A DNA stretch of 35,672 nt from Nitrospirota bacterium (lineage in GTDB: Bacteria; Nitrospirota; Thermodesulfovibrionia; Thermodesulfovibrionales; SM23-35). The first letter of the stretch is position 1. Every line of letters starts with the position of its first letter. Both the position numbers and the translations under genes were made by a program. This document shows, in pieces, positions 8,653 through 16,530 of this stretch. The DNA is taken from contig JBFMCL010000029.1 of assembly GCA_040754395.1 (NCBI GenBank), positions 1 to 35,672 of the forward strand. Reading direction: 5' to 3'. A model generated the notes under the pieces. It did no database searches. It saw only the letters and a list, made by a program, of their open reading frames with translations, and had not been told where the DNA came from.

Positions 8653-9350
8653 TGTCCGGGAAGCCCATCGTTGCAATAACAAACCTCTCCAAGTCTTACC
8701 GCCGCGGCAATCAGATCCTTCCGGTATTGAACAACATATCCCTGATTATTGATGAAGGGGAGTTCATGGCCCTCATGGGACCGTCCGGCTCCGGCAAAAC
8801 GACGCTCCTGAACCTTATCGCAGGCATTGACAGGCCGGACAGCGGCTCCATTACAGTCGGCGGCATTGATATCACACACCTTTCAGAGACGGCGCTTGCC
8901 CGCTGGAGAGCACTGAATGTAGGGTTTATTTTTCAGTTCTACAACCTGATCCCGGTGCTCACCGCGTTCGAAAATGTTGAACTGCCATTGCTCCTGACCG
9001 GACTCTCGAAGCAGGAAAGGCAGTCTCATGTCGCAACCGCACTTCAGGTTGTCAACCTGTCTGACCGCATGGACCATTACCCGGGCCAGCTGTCAGGCGG
9101 ACAGCAGCAGCGCGTTGCCATCGCGCGTGCGGTAGTAACAGACCCCGCCATACTGGTCGCGGACGAACCTACCGGAGATCTCGATCGTGTGTCCGCAAAT
9201 GACGTGCTTGAGCTTATGGAGCGGCTTGTCCATGAACTCGGCAAGACAATCATCATGGTTACCCACGATCCCCGTGCAGCAGAAAAGGCACATGTGCTCA
9301 AGCATCTTGATAAGGGTATTCTGAATGCACATTCTGAAACTCATCCTTAA
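8652..9350 (+). CDS. ABC transporter ATPase, MacB/LolD type
   Basis: A 232-residue nucleotide-binding subunit with all motifs: Walker A GPSGSGKT (43-50), Q-loop around 95, signature LSGGQ (147-151), Walker B ILVADEP (Asp171, Glu172) and the H-loop His in VTHDP. The family energises mechanotransmission-type FtsX permeases (MacB, LolCDE) that work on substrates on the periplasmic side rather than moving them through the membrane. Unlike MacB itself, ATPase and permease are separate genes. The end overlaps the next gene by 26 bases. Confidence 0.92.
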   Translation: MSGKPIVAITNLSKSYRRGNQILPVLNNISLIIDEGEFMALMGPSGSGKTTLLNLIAGIDRPDSGSITVGGIDITHLSETALARWRALNVGFIFQFYNLIPVLTAFENVELPLLLTGLSKQERQSHVATALQVVNLSDRMDHYPGQLSGGQQQRVAIARAVVTDPAILVADEPTGDLDRVSANDVLELMERLVHELGKTIIMVTHDPRAAEKAHVLKHLDKGILNAHSETHP

Positions 9351-10482
9351 GAACTCCTTCCGTCACAAGCTCCGGACGTCTCTGACTGTGCTTGGTGTAA
9401 CCATCGCGATTCTTTCATTCGGTCTCCTGCGGACGGTGATAAGCGCGTGGTATGCCGGTGTTGAAGCCTCATCTGCCAGCAGGCTCGTGACAAGAAATGC
9501 CATATCCCTCATCTTCCCCCTGCCTCTTTCCTATAAGGAGAAGGTCCGCCAGATCGAGGGGGTGAAAGCAGTCTCCTATGGCACGTGGTTCGGAGGAATC
9601 TATATCGATGAGAAGAATTTCTTTGCGAACTATGCGGTAGAACCAAAGACCTATCTTGCCATGTACCCTGAGATCATCGTGCCGCACGATCAGATGGCCG
9701 ACGTGCTCCGTGACCGCAAGGCGGCAGTTGCAGGACAAAAACTCGCAAAGCGTTTCGGATGGAAGATAGGGGACATGGTAACACTCAGGGGCACGATATT
9801 CCCCGGAAACTGGGATTTCAATCTAAAGGCGATTTATCAGGGGAGGGATGAGACTGTCGACGAAACCGCGTTTTTCTTCCATTGGGATTACCTGAACGAG
9901 ACATTGAAGCAGACCGCACCGGGCCGTGCTGACCAAGTAGGCTGGTATATGGTAGAGATTTCCAATCCCAGACAGTCTGCTGAAGTTTCCGCAAGGATTG
10001 ATACAATGTTCAGGAACTCCCTTGCAGAGACATTGACAGAGACTGAAAAAGCGTTTCAGCTGAGCTTCATATCGATGACTGAGGCGATCGTTATCGCCAT
10101 ACAGCTCGTTTCTTTTGTAATCATCTTCATAATCATGGCGGTTGTCGCAAATACCATGGCGATGACAGCCAGGGAGCGTATCGGTGAGTACGCGGTATTC
10201 AAGACGCTCGGGTTTGGCGCGTTTCACATTTCCGGACTGATATTCGGGGAGTCGATCGCCATAACCATGACAGGGGCCTGCCTGGGCATTGCGCTGACGT
10301 TTCCGGTTGCGGGGATTTTTGCCAGGCAGCTCAGCAATTTTTTCCCTGTATTCATTGTTGAGACAGAGACAATCTATCTTCAGCTCGCTGCCTCTGTCCT
10401 TGTTGCGCTCGTCGCAGCGGTATTGCCGACATGGAGGGCAGTCAATATCCGGATAGCGGACGGACTGAGAAGAATAGGGTAG
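9325..10482 (+). CDS. FtsX/MacB-like ABC permease, subunit 1
   Basis: A 385-residue permease. One transmembrane helix near the N-terminus (about 15-35) follows a short cytoplasmic amphipathic start. A large periplasmic MacB-type domain (about 40-255) comes next, then three C-terminal helices (about 255-285, 305-335, 350-375), the FtsX topology. It overlaps the ATPase gene by 26 bases, so it is translated in tandem. It pairs with the second permease encoded 49 bases downstream, suggesting a heterodimeric transporter like LolC/LolE. The substrate could be a lipoprotein, peptide or glycolipid and cannot be read from sequence. Confidence 0.87.
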   Translation: MHILKLILKNSFRHKLRTSLTVLGVTIAILSFGLLRTVISAWYAGVEASSASRLVTRNAISLIFPLPLSYKEKVRQIEGVKAVSYGTWFGGIYIDEKNFFANYAVEPKTYLAMYPEIIVPHDQMADVLRDRKAAVAGQKLAKRFGWKIGDMVTLRGTIFPGNWDFNLKAIYQGRDETVDETAFFFHWDYLNETLKQTAPGRADQVGWYMVEISNPRQSAEVSARIDTMFRNSLAETLTETEKAFQLSFISMTEAIVIAIQLVSFVIIFIIMAVVANTMAMTARERIGEYAVFKTLGFGAFHISGLIFGESIAITMTGACLGIALTFPVAGIFARQLSNFFPVFIVETETIYLQLAASVLVALVAAVLPTWRAVNIRIADGLRRIG

Positions 10483-10531
10483 GAAAAGAACAGGGGATGA
10501 AGGACAAGACAACAGAGACGGAGCGAAAAGG

Positions 10532-11698
10532 ATGAAGATTCCTTTCTCCTACAGCATACGGAATCTCTGGGCACGCAGACTTACCACGGTATTGACGGTA
10601 TCCGGCATGGCGTTAGTGGTATTTGTCTTTGCAGCAGTCCTGATGCTTGCCGAAGGGCTGCAGAAAACCCTGGTTCAGACAGGATCGTATGATAACGTTG
10701 TGATTATCAGAAAAGCAGCCGAATCCGAAGTCCAGAGCGGGGTCGAAAGGCTTCAGGCATCTATTGTGGAGACCCAGCCGGAGATTGCGATGGACGAGGA
10801 CGGGAAAAGGCTTGTCGCAAAGGAACTGGTGGTGCTGATCGCGCTTCCCAAGCGAGGTACTGATAACCCCTCAAACATTGTCATCAGAGGGATTGAAGAA
10901 AAGTCGATGGGGTTGCGGCCGCAGGTCAGACTCATGAGGGGTCGTATGCCAAAACCGGGCTCATCGGAAATCATAACAGGGCTGAGCATTGCAAAGCGGT
11001 TTGAGGGCGGAGGCATCGGGGAGTCTCTTCGTTTTGGCATGAGAGACTGGACGGTTGTCGGGATTTTCGATGCAGGGAATACCGGCTTCAATTCCGAGAT
11101 ATGGGGGGATGTGAATCAGCTCATGCAGTCCTTCAGGCGTCCGGTATTTTCTTCCGTGATATTCAGGCTCAGCAATCCTGCCGATTTTGATCGGGTAAAG
11201 CAAAGGCTCGACAATGACCCGCAGCTTACCATTGAGGCACTGCGTGAGACGAGATACTATGAAAAACAGTCCGAGATGATGGCCAAATTTCTGAGGATTC
11301 TCGGCATTACCCTCACAGTAATATTTTCTCTCGGTGCGGTTATCGGTGCAATGATCACTATGTATGCGGCGGTTGCCAACAGAACCGCAGAAATCGGTAC
11401 CATGCGGGCGATCGGGTTTTCCAGAAGAAGCATTCTTGCAGCGTTTATTGTCGAGTCCCTGTTCCTCGGGTTCATCGGAGGGGTCGTCGGACTGTTTTTT
11501 GCTTCGTTTTTGCAGCTGTATACGATTTCGACCATGAATTTTCAGACGTTTTCTGAGCTTGCGTTCTCATTCTCGCTGACCTTCGGTATTATGTACAAAG
11601 CCATGGCTTTTGCGCTTGCAATGGGTTTCACGGGCGGCGTGCTCCCTGCAGTAAGAGCATCGCGAATGAATATTGTGGAGTCATTGAGGGCAAGCTGA
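10532..11698 (+). CDS. FtsX/MacB-like ABC permease, subunit 2
   Basis: A 388-residue permease with the same plan as the preceding gene: one N-terminal helix (about 18-40), a periplasmic domain (about 45-265) and three C-terminal helices (about 265-295, 310-340, 355-380), with a typical MacB end (GGVLPAVRASRMNIVESLRA). The N-terminal sequence SIRNLWARRLTTVLTVSG is the usual cytosolic lead into the first helix. AAAAGG lies just upstream of the ATG. It differs enough from subunit 1 that the two look like old paralogues. It is the last gene of the four-gene export operon and converges on the GGDEF gene. Confidence 0.87.
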   Translation: MKIPFSYSIRNLWARRLTTVLTVSGMALVVFVFAAVLMLAEGLQKTLVQTGSYDNVVIIRKAAESEVQSGVERLQASIVETQPEIAMDEDGKRLVAKELVVLIALPKRGTDNPSNIVIRGIEEKSMGLRPQVRLMRGRMPKPGSSEIITGLSIAKRFEGGGIGESLRFGMRDWTVVGIFDAGNTGFNSEIWGDVNQLMQSFRRPVFSSVIFRLSNPADFDRVKQRLDNDPQLTIEALRETRYYEKQSEMMAKFLRILGITLTVIFSLGAVIGAMITMYAAVANRTAEIGTMRAIGFSRRSILAAFIVESLFLGFIGGVVGLFFASFLQLYTISTMNFQTFSELAFSFSLTFGIMYKAMAFALAMGFTGGVLPAVRASRMNIVESLRAS

Positions 11699-11717
11699 TA
11701 TCCGGAAGCCGGAAGAG

Positions 11718-12965
11718 TTATTTCTTTGAGGGGAAAGACGGGCCGGCCTTCATGAAAGTCCCAATGGCTTTTTCTTCGGGAGAAGCCGGTTCATACAGCA
11801 AAATCCTGTTTCTTCCCATTGATTTCGCCCTGTACAGCGCGATATCAGCATGTTCAATGACTTTATGTATGGTATCACCGTCCTGCGGGAAGCACGCAAC
11901 GCCTCCGCTAATGGAAACGAATCCCAAAGGCTGCTTTGCCCTGTATGCAAAATCATGGTGCGCTATTGTTTCCCTGAGCCGTTCTGCATACTGCAGGGCG
12001 TCTTCCCTCGAAATTTCGGGAAGCATGACGATAAACTCCTCGCCGCCGTAGCGTGCGATAATGGACTGTCTCCGTGTAGCATCCCGGATCAGCTGGCTCA
12101 GTTCCCTGAGCAGCTGGTCGCCCGCACCATGACCATTTGTATCATTATAGTGCTTGAAATTGTCGATATCAAAAAGGAATACCGAGAGAACAGTTCTCTC
12201 CCTGACTGATTTTTCAATGTAATGCTGTGCCATTTTGAAAAGGTAATTCCGGTTGTTCAGGCCGGTCAGCGGATCTGTATTAGCCTTGTGCTGGGCTTCA
12301 TTCAGGGCGGTCTGGTTGATAAGGGCAACACCCGCTATGTCCGCGATCATTCTCAGCAAATCGCCCTCATTGCCGGAGGGGCTTTCTATCCTGCCAATGC
12401 CTATGACACCCAGAAGGCTGTCTTTAAAGAGGATCGGCATTGCCATCGAAAGTTGCTGTTCCTTGCCGGGAGTTAGTGAAGGATGATTCCTGGAAAAATG
12501 TTCTGTAACCATGAGAAACCGGTGTTTTGCCGCAGCACCGATGATACCTTCTCCAAGGGCACAGGAAGTCTCCTCCTGCTGCGTACTTCCATTGGCAGAG
12601 TATTTCCTGAGGAGATTTGCAGAGTCGTCGAAAAGATAGATTTCCACTTTGTCGGTTGTGAGGACGTCGTTTACCATGTCTATGATCGAGAGCACAATGC
12701 CATCCAATTTCATGGTTGAATGCAAACGCTGCACGATCGCGGGGACTTTCAGCATAAATGTAAGGTAGCGGTTGTTCAGTGCGGCCAGTTTGTTTATTTG
12801 CACGGTCAGCTTCTGGATATGCTGGTCTCTGAACAATGTCTTGCCCTGGTCTGCAGAGTCCTGACCATCAGCATGCTTTTGCCGGTTGCTCTCCTTTTGA
12901 AAATGCCGGACCAGAACAAACAGAAGAATCCCGGCAGCGAGTATTATGGAAGCAGTCACAATCAT
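11718..12965 (-). CDS. Membrane-anchored GAF-GGDEF diguanylate cyclase
   Basis: A 415-residue protein with a membrane helix at residues 3-20, a short coiled coil (about 45-65), a GAF-type sensor domain (about 80-220, with ALGEGIIGAAAKHRF and MAMPILFKDSLLGVIGI) and a GGDEF domain (about 230-395). The active-site loop is GGEEF (307-311), expected to be catalytic: two GTP to c-di-GMP. The usual inhibitory RxxD site in front of it reads RRQS (298-301), so feedback inhibition at that site is probably lost. The first helix has almost no preceding residues, so the GAF domain is cytoplasmic. The gene faces away from the HEAT/HD-GYP/EAL block and probably belongs to the same signalling set. Confidence 0.9.
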   Translation of the reverse strand: MIVTASIILAAGILLFVLVRHFQKESNRQKHADGQDSADQGKTLFRDQHIQKLTVQINKLAALNNRYLTFMLKVPAIVQRLHSTMKLDGIVLSIIDMVNDVLTTDKVEIYLFDDSANLLRKYSANGSTQQEETSCALGEGIIGAAAKHRFLMVTEHFSRNHPSLTPGKEQQLSMAMPILFKDSLLGVIGIGRIESPSGNEGDLLRMIADIAGVALINQTALNEAQHKANTDPLTGLNNRNYLFKMAQHYIEKSVRERTVLSVFLFDIDNFKHYNDTNGHGAGDQLLRELSQLIRDATRRQSIIARYGGEEFIVMLPEISREDALQYAERLRETIAHHDFAYRAKQPLGFVSISGGVACFPQDGDTIHKVIEHADIALYRAKSMGRNRILLYEPASPEEKAIGTFMKAGPSFPSKK

Positions 12966-13073
12966 CTGATCTGTTGTCCTTCTGTTTTTACCATTTCTTC
13001 ACTCACGCATGTCAGACAATAACCTGTCTCCATGTCTCTTATAATTATTAAAATATATAGGGACGGTATGGTC

Positions 13074-13093
13074 AATCCTACCGGAGTAGGGTT
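13074..13093. repeat. Eight-pair hairpin in the divergent region
   Basis: AATCCTAC (13074-13081) and GTAGGGTT (13086-13093) pair over eight positions with one wobble, around a CGGA loop. It lies in the roughly 296-base divergent region between the GGDEF gene and the HEAT-repeat gene. No T run follows on either strand, so it is more likely a leader structure or operator than a terminator. The rest of this gap (12966-13261) shows AT-rich stretches near 13040-13060 that could hold promoters, and the ribosome-binding site AGGAGA at 13248-13253. Confidence 0.35.
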
Positions 13094-13261
13094 CAAAAAC
13101 AGGGGGGTTTCTATTAGAATGAGAATAGAGAAGCAGCGGATGGTATGAATATGGTCACTGATAGCCATCAGATGATTTGCGTAAACAGGCCATGGATTCC
13201 GTCCGCAGATGCACAACCGGTTGCAGGCTTTCTTTATTCGCAATATCAGGAGATCTGAACA

Positions 13262-15406
13262 ATGGCCGATGCCAACAGCAACCTCCCGCTCGATGCAAGG
13301 CTTCTGAGTTATGTCATCATCGAGCTGAATATTTCACGCAGGAATGTGGCGATCTATCCGAAAAATCACCCCTCGGTGGAGCGATCCCTGACCCAGGCGT
13401 TTGATTTTTTGCGGCAGCTTTTTGCCCTCAGGCCGGAAATTACCCTTTCCATTGCGAAAGACACCATTATCATAGACGAATTTCACCTCGAAAAGAAGAA
13501 CCCGGTATTCACGGAATTTGCCGTGCATCTCAGCAAGATGAATATTGCGTCCGTAACATTCAATAAAGGCGTATCAAAAGATGAACTCTACAGTTTCCAG
13601 AGTTTTATTGTGCAAAAACCGGAGGACCTGACTATTGATAGCCTGAGAAACGCTCTCAAAAGGTTCAACCTGCGCAATATTCAGGTCAGTTTTATTGATT
13701 TCGGCTCATTTGCCTTCAGGAAAAGTCAAAGTCAAACGGCCATGAGCACGAAAGAGGCGCCGCTCTGGGAGCGTTATATTTACGGGTTGCGTTCTGGCGC
13801 ACTGAAGGGCAGCGAACTGTCACATGCGGTTCGGGAAATTCCTCCGGGAGACTTGGGAATACTTGTAAACGAATATTTATCTGAGGATTTAAAGCAAGAC
13901 ACCTATGACGGGGTGATCACAGCCTATATGAGAAGTTCAACCCATCAGCGTTTCCACGGCCAGGAACTGAAGAAAATGATGGAGTTTATCCGGGAATTAA
14001 AGCCTGATCTGAAACAGCAATTTCTCAGTTCCGCGGTAAGAACTTTCTCCCGGGATACTGCGTCAGCCTATCAGATGCTGAAAGAGGTGTCACTGGAGGA
14101 TATCAGGGGATTTCTTGATGCTGTCAACACACAGAAAATCTCTGTTCCTCCTGCGCTCCGGAACATTATGGATTCGTTATCCGAAAAACAAAGAATGCAT
14201 ACCCAAATAATCCGTCTGAAGGAAGGCATGATGATAGATGACGTTGTGCTGCCAGGCGACAGCACTGTGATGCTCGAGAATGGCAACTTCGATCCCTCGC
14301 TTTCGGATACCTACCAGCAGGACGTACAGAAACTGCTTAAGATTGATGCATCCGGGTTAAAATCCTCTCAACTCCTTGAATTTGAAACAGAGTTTTATGA
14401 TGACATTGTTGAGAAGAAATTCAATCAGATTATCCTTGAATTGTTGTTTTCCGAAAAAGCCTCGGAAGAAGACTATCGCGCATGTACCAATATCATTAAA
14501 GAGCAGAGTGCACAACTGCTGTGGATCGGAGAATATACGCATATTCTTGACATGCTCAGGATTCTCGAAATAAACAAGGCGCTGTACAGGTTTCCTGATA
14601 TCAGTGCAGGGGCTCTCCGGTATTTTCACTCTGCAGAATTCTTCGCCACATTGATCGATTCATTCAGGATTCTCGGCCGGCAGAAGAGAAAGGAAGTGTC
14701 GATGATCTGCGAGTATTATGATAAAAAAATCATACCGTACATCATGGACGCCCTCACAGATGAAGACTCTCCTGTTGTCAGGAGATTTTTGATGGAGCTT
14801 CTTAAGCAGTTTGGAGACAAATTGATACCCGAGGCATTAAAACGGCTAGATGACGAGAAATGGTTTGTGAAAAGGAATATGCTCTATATCCTGACTGAAA
14901 TAGACAACCATTCATTGGCTGAACATATACGGCCCTACTGCCGGCATGAGAATCCCAAGGTAAGTCTTGCGGCAATGAAATACCTCATTAATGCCGGAGA
15001 CAGGTACCCTGTAGAAAAACTCAGGGAATACCTGGACTCACAAGAAAAAGAAAAGTTTGAGCAGGCGGTTATGCTTGCTGGTTCCTTTAAGGTAAAGGAA
15101 CTGGTGGGAGATTTGATAGTGCTGCTCAACAAAACGGAAATGACCGGCGCTGATTTCTCCGAAAAGATTCCCATCGTGAAGGCACTGGGGGAAATAGGCG
15201 ATCCCCAGGCAGTGGCTGCCTTGCGGAATTTGCTCTCGAGCAGGAGCCTCTTTTTTAAAGGGAACACAGAACGGCTGAAAGAGGAGATTTACAAAACACT
15301 GAAGAACTATCCGTATGAAGCGGTGCAGGATCTGATAAAAGCCGGGCTGGAGTCAAAAAACGACGTGATAAGGACAGAATCAAGACTGCTGGACAGGGAA
15401 GGCTGA
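13262..15406 (+). CDS. HEAT-repeat protein with N-terminal domain shared with the next gene
   Basis: A 714-residue soluble protein without a signal peptide. The start has AGGAGA eight bases upstream. Residues about 12-147 form a domain that aligns with the N-terminus of the downstream HD-GYP protein: YPKNHPSV (32-39), FNKGVS (100-105) and IQVSFIDF (140-147) correspond to YSRHHASV, FLKGVS and IQVGVVDIDF. The middle is mainly helical. The C-terminal third (about 480-710) has HEAT-type helical pairs, for example DALTDEDSPVVRRFLMELLKQFG and VKALGEIGDPQAVAALRNLLSS, expected to bind proteins. Its stop is four bases before the HD-GYP start, so the two are translationally linked. Function is unknown; a scaffold or partner in c-di-GMP signalling is inferred. 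Confidence 0.75.
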   Translation: MADANSNLPLDARLLSYVIIELNISRRNVAIYPKNHPSVERSLTQAFDFLRQLFALRPEITLSIAKDTIIIDEFHLEKKNPVFTEFAVHLSKMNIASVTFNKGVSKDELYSFQSFIVQKPEDLTIDSLRNALKRFNLRNIQVSFIDFGSFAFRKSQSQTAMSTKEAPLWERYIYGLRSGALKGSELSHAVREIPPGDLGILVNEYLSEDLKQDTYDGVITAYMRSSTHQRFHGQELKKMMEFIRELKPDLKQQFLSSAVRTFSRDTASAYQMLKEVSLEDIRGFLDAVNTQKISVPPALRNIMDSLSEKQRMHTQIIRLKEGMMIDDVVLPGDSTVMLENGNFDPSLSDTYQQDVQKLLKIDASGLKSSQLLEFETEFYDDIVEKKFNQIILELLFSEKASEEDYRACTNIIKEQSAQLLWIGEYTHILDMLRILEINKALYRFPDISAGALRYFHSAEFFATLIDSFRILGRQKRKEVSMICEYYDKKIIPYIMDALTDEDSPVVRRFLMELLKQFGDKLIPEALKRLDDEKWFVKRNMLYILTEIDNHSLAEHIRPYCRHENPKVSLAAMKYLINAGDRYPVEKLREYLDSQEKEKFEQAVMLAGSFKVKELVGDLIVLLNKTEMTGADFSEKIPIVKALGEIGDPQAVAALRNLLSSRSLFFKGNTERLKEEIYKTLKNYPYEAVQDLIKAGLESKNDVIRTESRLLDREG

Positions 15407-15410
15407 ATCT

Positions 15411-16523
15411 GTGGATACGGTAAAGGCATTCATTGTGATATTGATGTCCGCGGTATCAAACTGTCTGCTTTACTCAAGGCATCATGCATCGGTCCTTGAA
15501 CTTTCCGAGAAGGCCTTCTCTCTGCTGAGTGCATACCTCCAGGGGACGGGACATCTTGAAATAATGATCCTTGAGGACGAGCTTGTTGTAAACAGATCCC
15601 CTTTGAGAGAGGTGGGACTTCAGGGGAAAAATCTCATGAAGAGGCTGAAACGCAAAGGGGTAACCCGCATCGATTTCCTGAAAGGTGTTTCCCTGTCAGA
15701 ACTGAGACAGCTTGTCGCCAATATTGCTTCCGCGGAAAAAGGACTGAAGTCCCTGCAACATATACAGGTGGGAGTTGTTGATATTGATTTTGACAGATCC
15801 CATGTATCGGGTGATTTCTCTGCGGACAGATCATCGGATATGGTATCGGGCCAGATTGAAAAAGTGCAGGGACAATATCACGCGGTCTCTCCTTTCAGGC
15901 AGCTGAATATTGCGGGCTTTGAAGAAATTGTGGTCCAGTTTGTACTGGCGCTGCAAAAAGACATGGGGATTCTTCATCTCCTGAGCCCGGTCAGGTCCAT
16001 GAGTGAATATCATGCCGCGCATTCTGCAAACGTCTCTGTGCTGACCATGTTCCAGGCGCAGGCTATCGGCATCAGGGAGGAGTTCGTCCATGACATCGGA
16101 CTTGCCGCATTACTTCATGATGTGGGCAAATTACTGATGCAGAAGGAAAAAGAAGGTCAGGCCAAAGCTGACACAGGCATTGAGGAGAACGCAATAGAAC
16201 TGCATACGGTATATGGGGCACAGTATCTTGCAAAGACAGACGGCCTGACACGCCTTGCACCCATCGTGGCTTTCGAACATCATCTCAGGTATGATGGCCG
16301 GGGATATCCGCAGTGTAAAACGCAGGGGATGAAGCAGCACCTCTGCAGCCAGATGACCGCCATTGCAGATTATTTTGATACATTAATGAGCGCGAAACCT
16401 GACGGCCGCACGATAGAAATGGATGAGGCGCTTTACTTAATGAGGACAAAAGATGAGGGGTTGTTTAACCCCTTCCTTATCAACAATTTCGTGAGGTCAA
16501 TGCATCTGGCATTATCCCGGTAA
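15411..16523 (+). CDS. HD-GYP-type phosphohydrolase (putative c-di-GMP phosphodiesterase)
   Basis: A 370-residue protein starting at GTG 15411, directly after the HEAT gene. Residues about 1-127 are the domain shared with that protein. The HD-GYP domain (about 175-360) keeps the metal ligands: HSANV (His204), LLHDVGK (His236, Asp237), HTVYG (His265), and EHHLRYDGRGYP (His290, His291, GYP 298-300). These enzymes hydrolyse c-di-GMP to pGpG or GMP at a two- or three-metal site in the cytoplasm. The usual DALTSDRPYR stretch is altered to DTLMSAKPDGR, but the family call is firm. It lies between a HEAT protein and a GGDEF-EAL protein, so it is part of one signalling operon. Confidence 0.88.
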   Translation: MDTVKAFIVILMSAVSNCLLYSRHHASVLELSEKAFSLLSAYLQGTGHLEIMILEDELVVNRSPLREVGLQGKNLMKRLKRKGVTRIDFLKGVSLSELRQLVANIASAEKGLKSLQHIQVGVVDIDFDRSHVSGDFSADRSSDMVSGQIEKVQGQYHAVSPFRQLNIAGFEEIVVQFVLALQKDMGILHLLSPVRSMSEYHAAHSANVSVLTMFQAQAIGIREEFVHDIGLAALLHDVGKLLMQKEKEGQAKADTGIEENAIELHTVYGAQYLAKTDGLTRLAPIVAFEHHLRYDGRGYPQCKTQGMKQHLCSQMTAIADYFDTLMSAKPDGRTIEMDEALYLMRTKDEGLFNPFLINNFVRSMHLALSR

Positions 16524-16530
16524 AGCATCC

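Noticed and set aside
13190-13235. Possible c-di-GMP riboswitch upstream of the HEAT gene, suggested by the genes around it
   Set aside because: The conserved core elements of GEMM-type aptamers are not present; only a short palindrome CAACCGGTTG (13214-13223) is seen.
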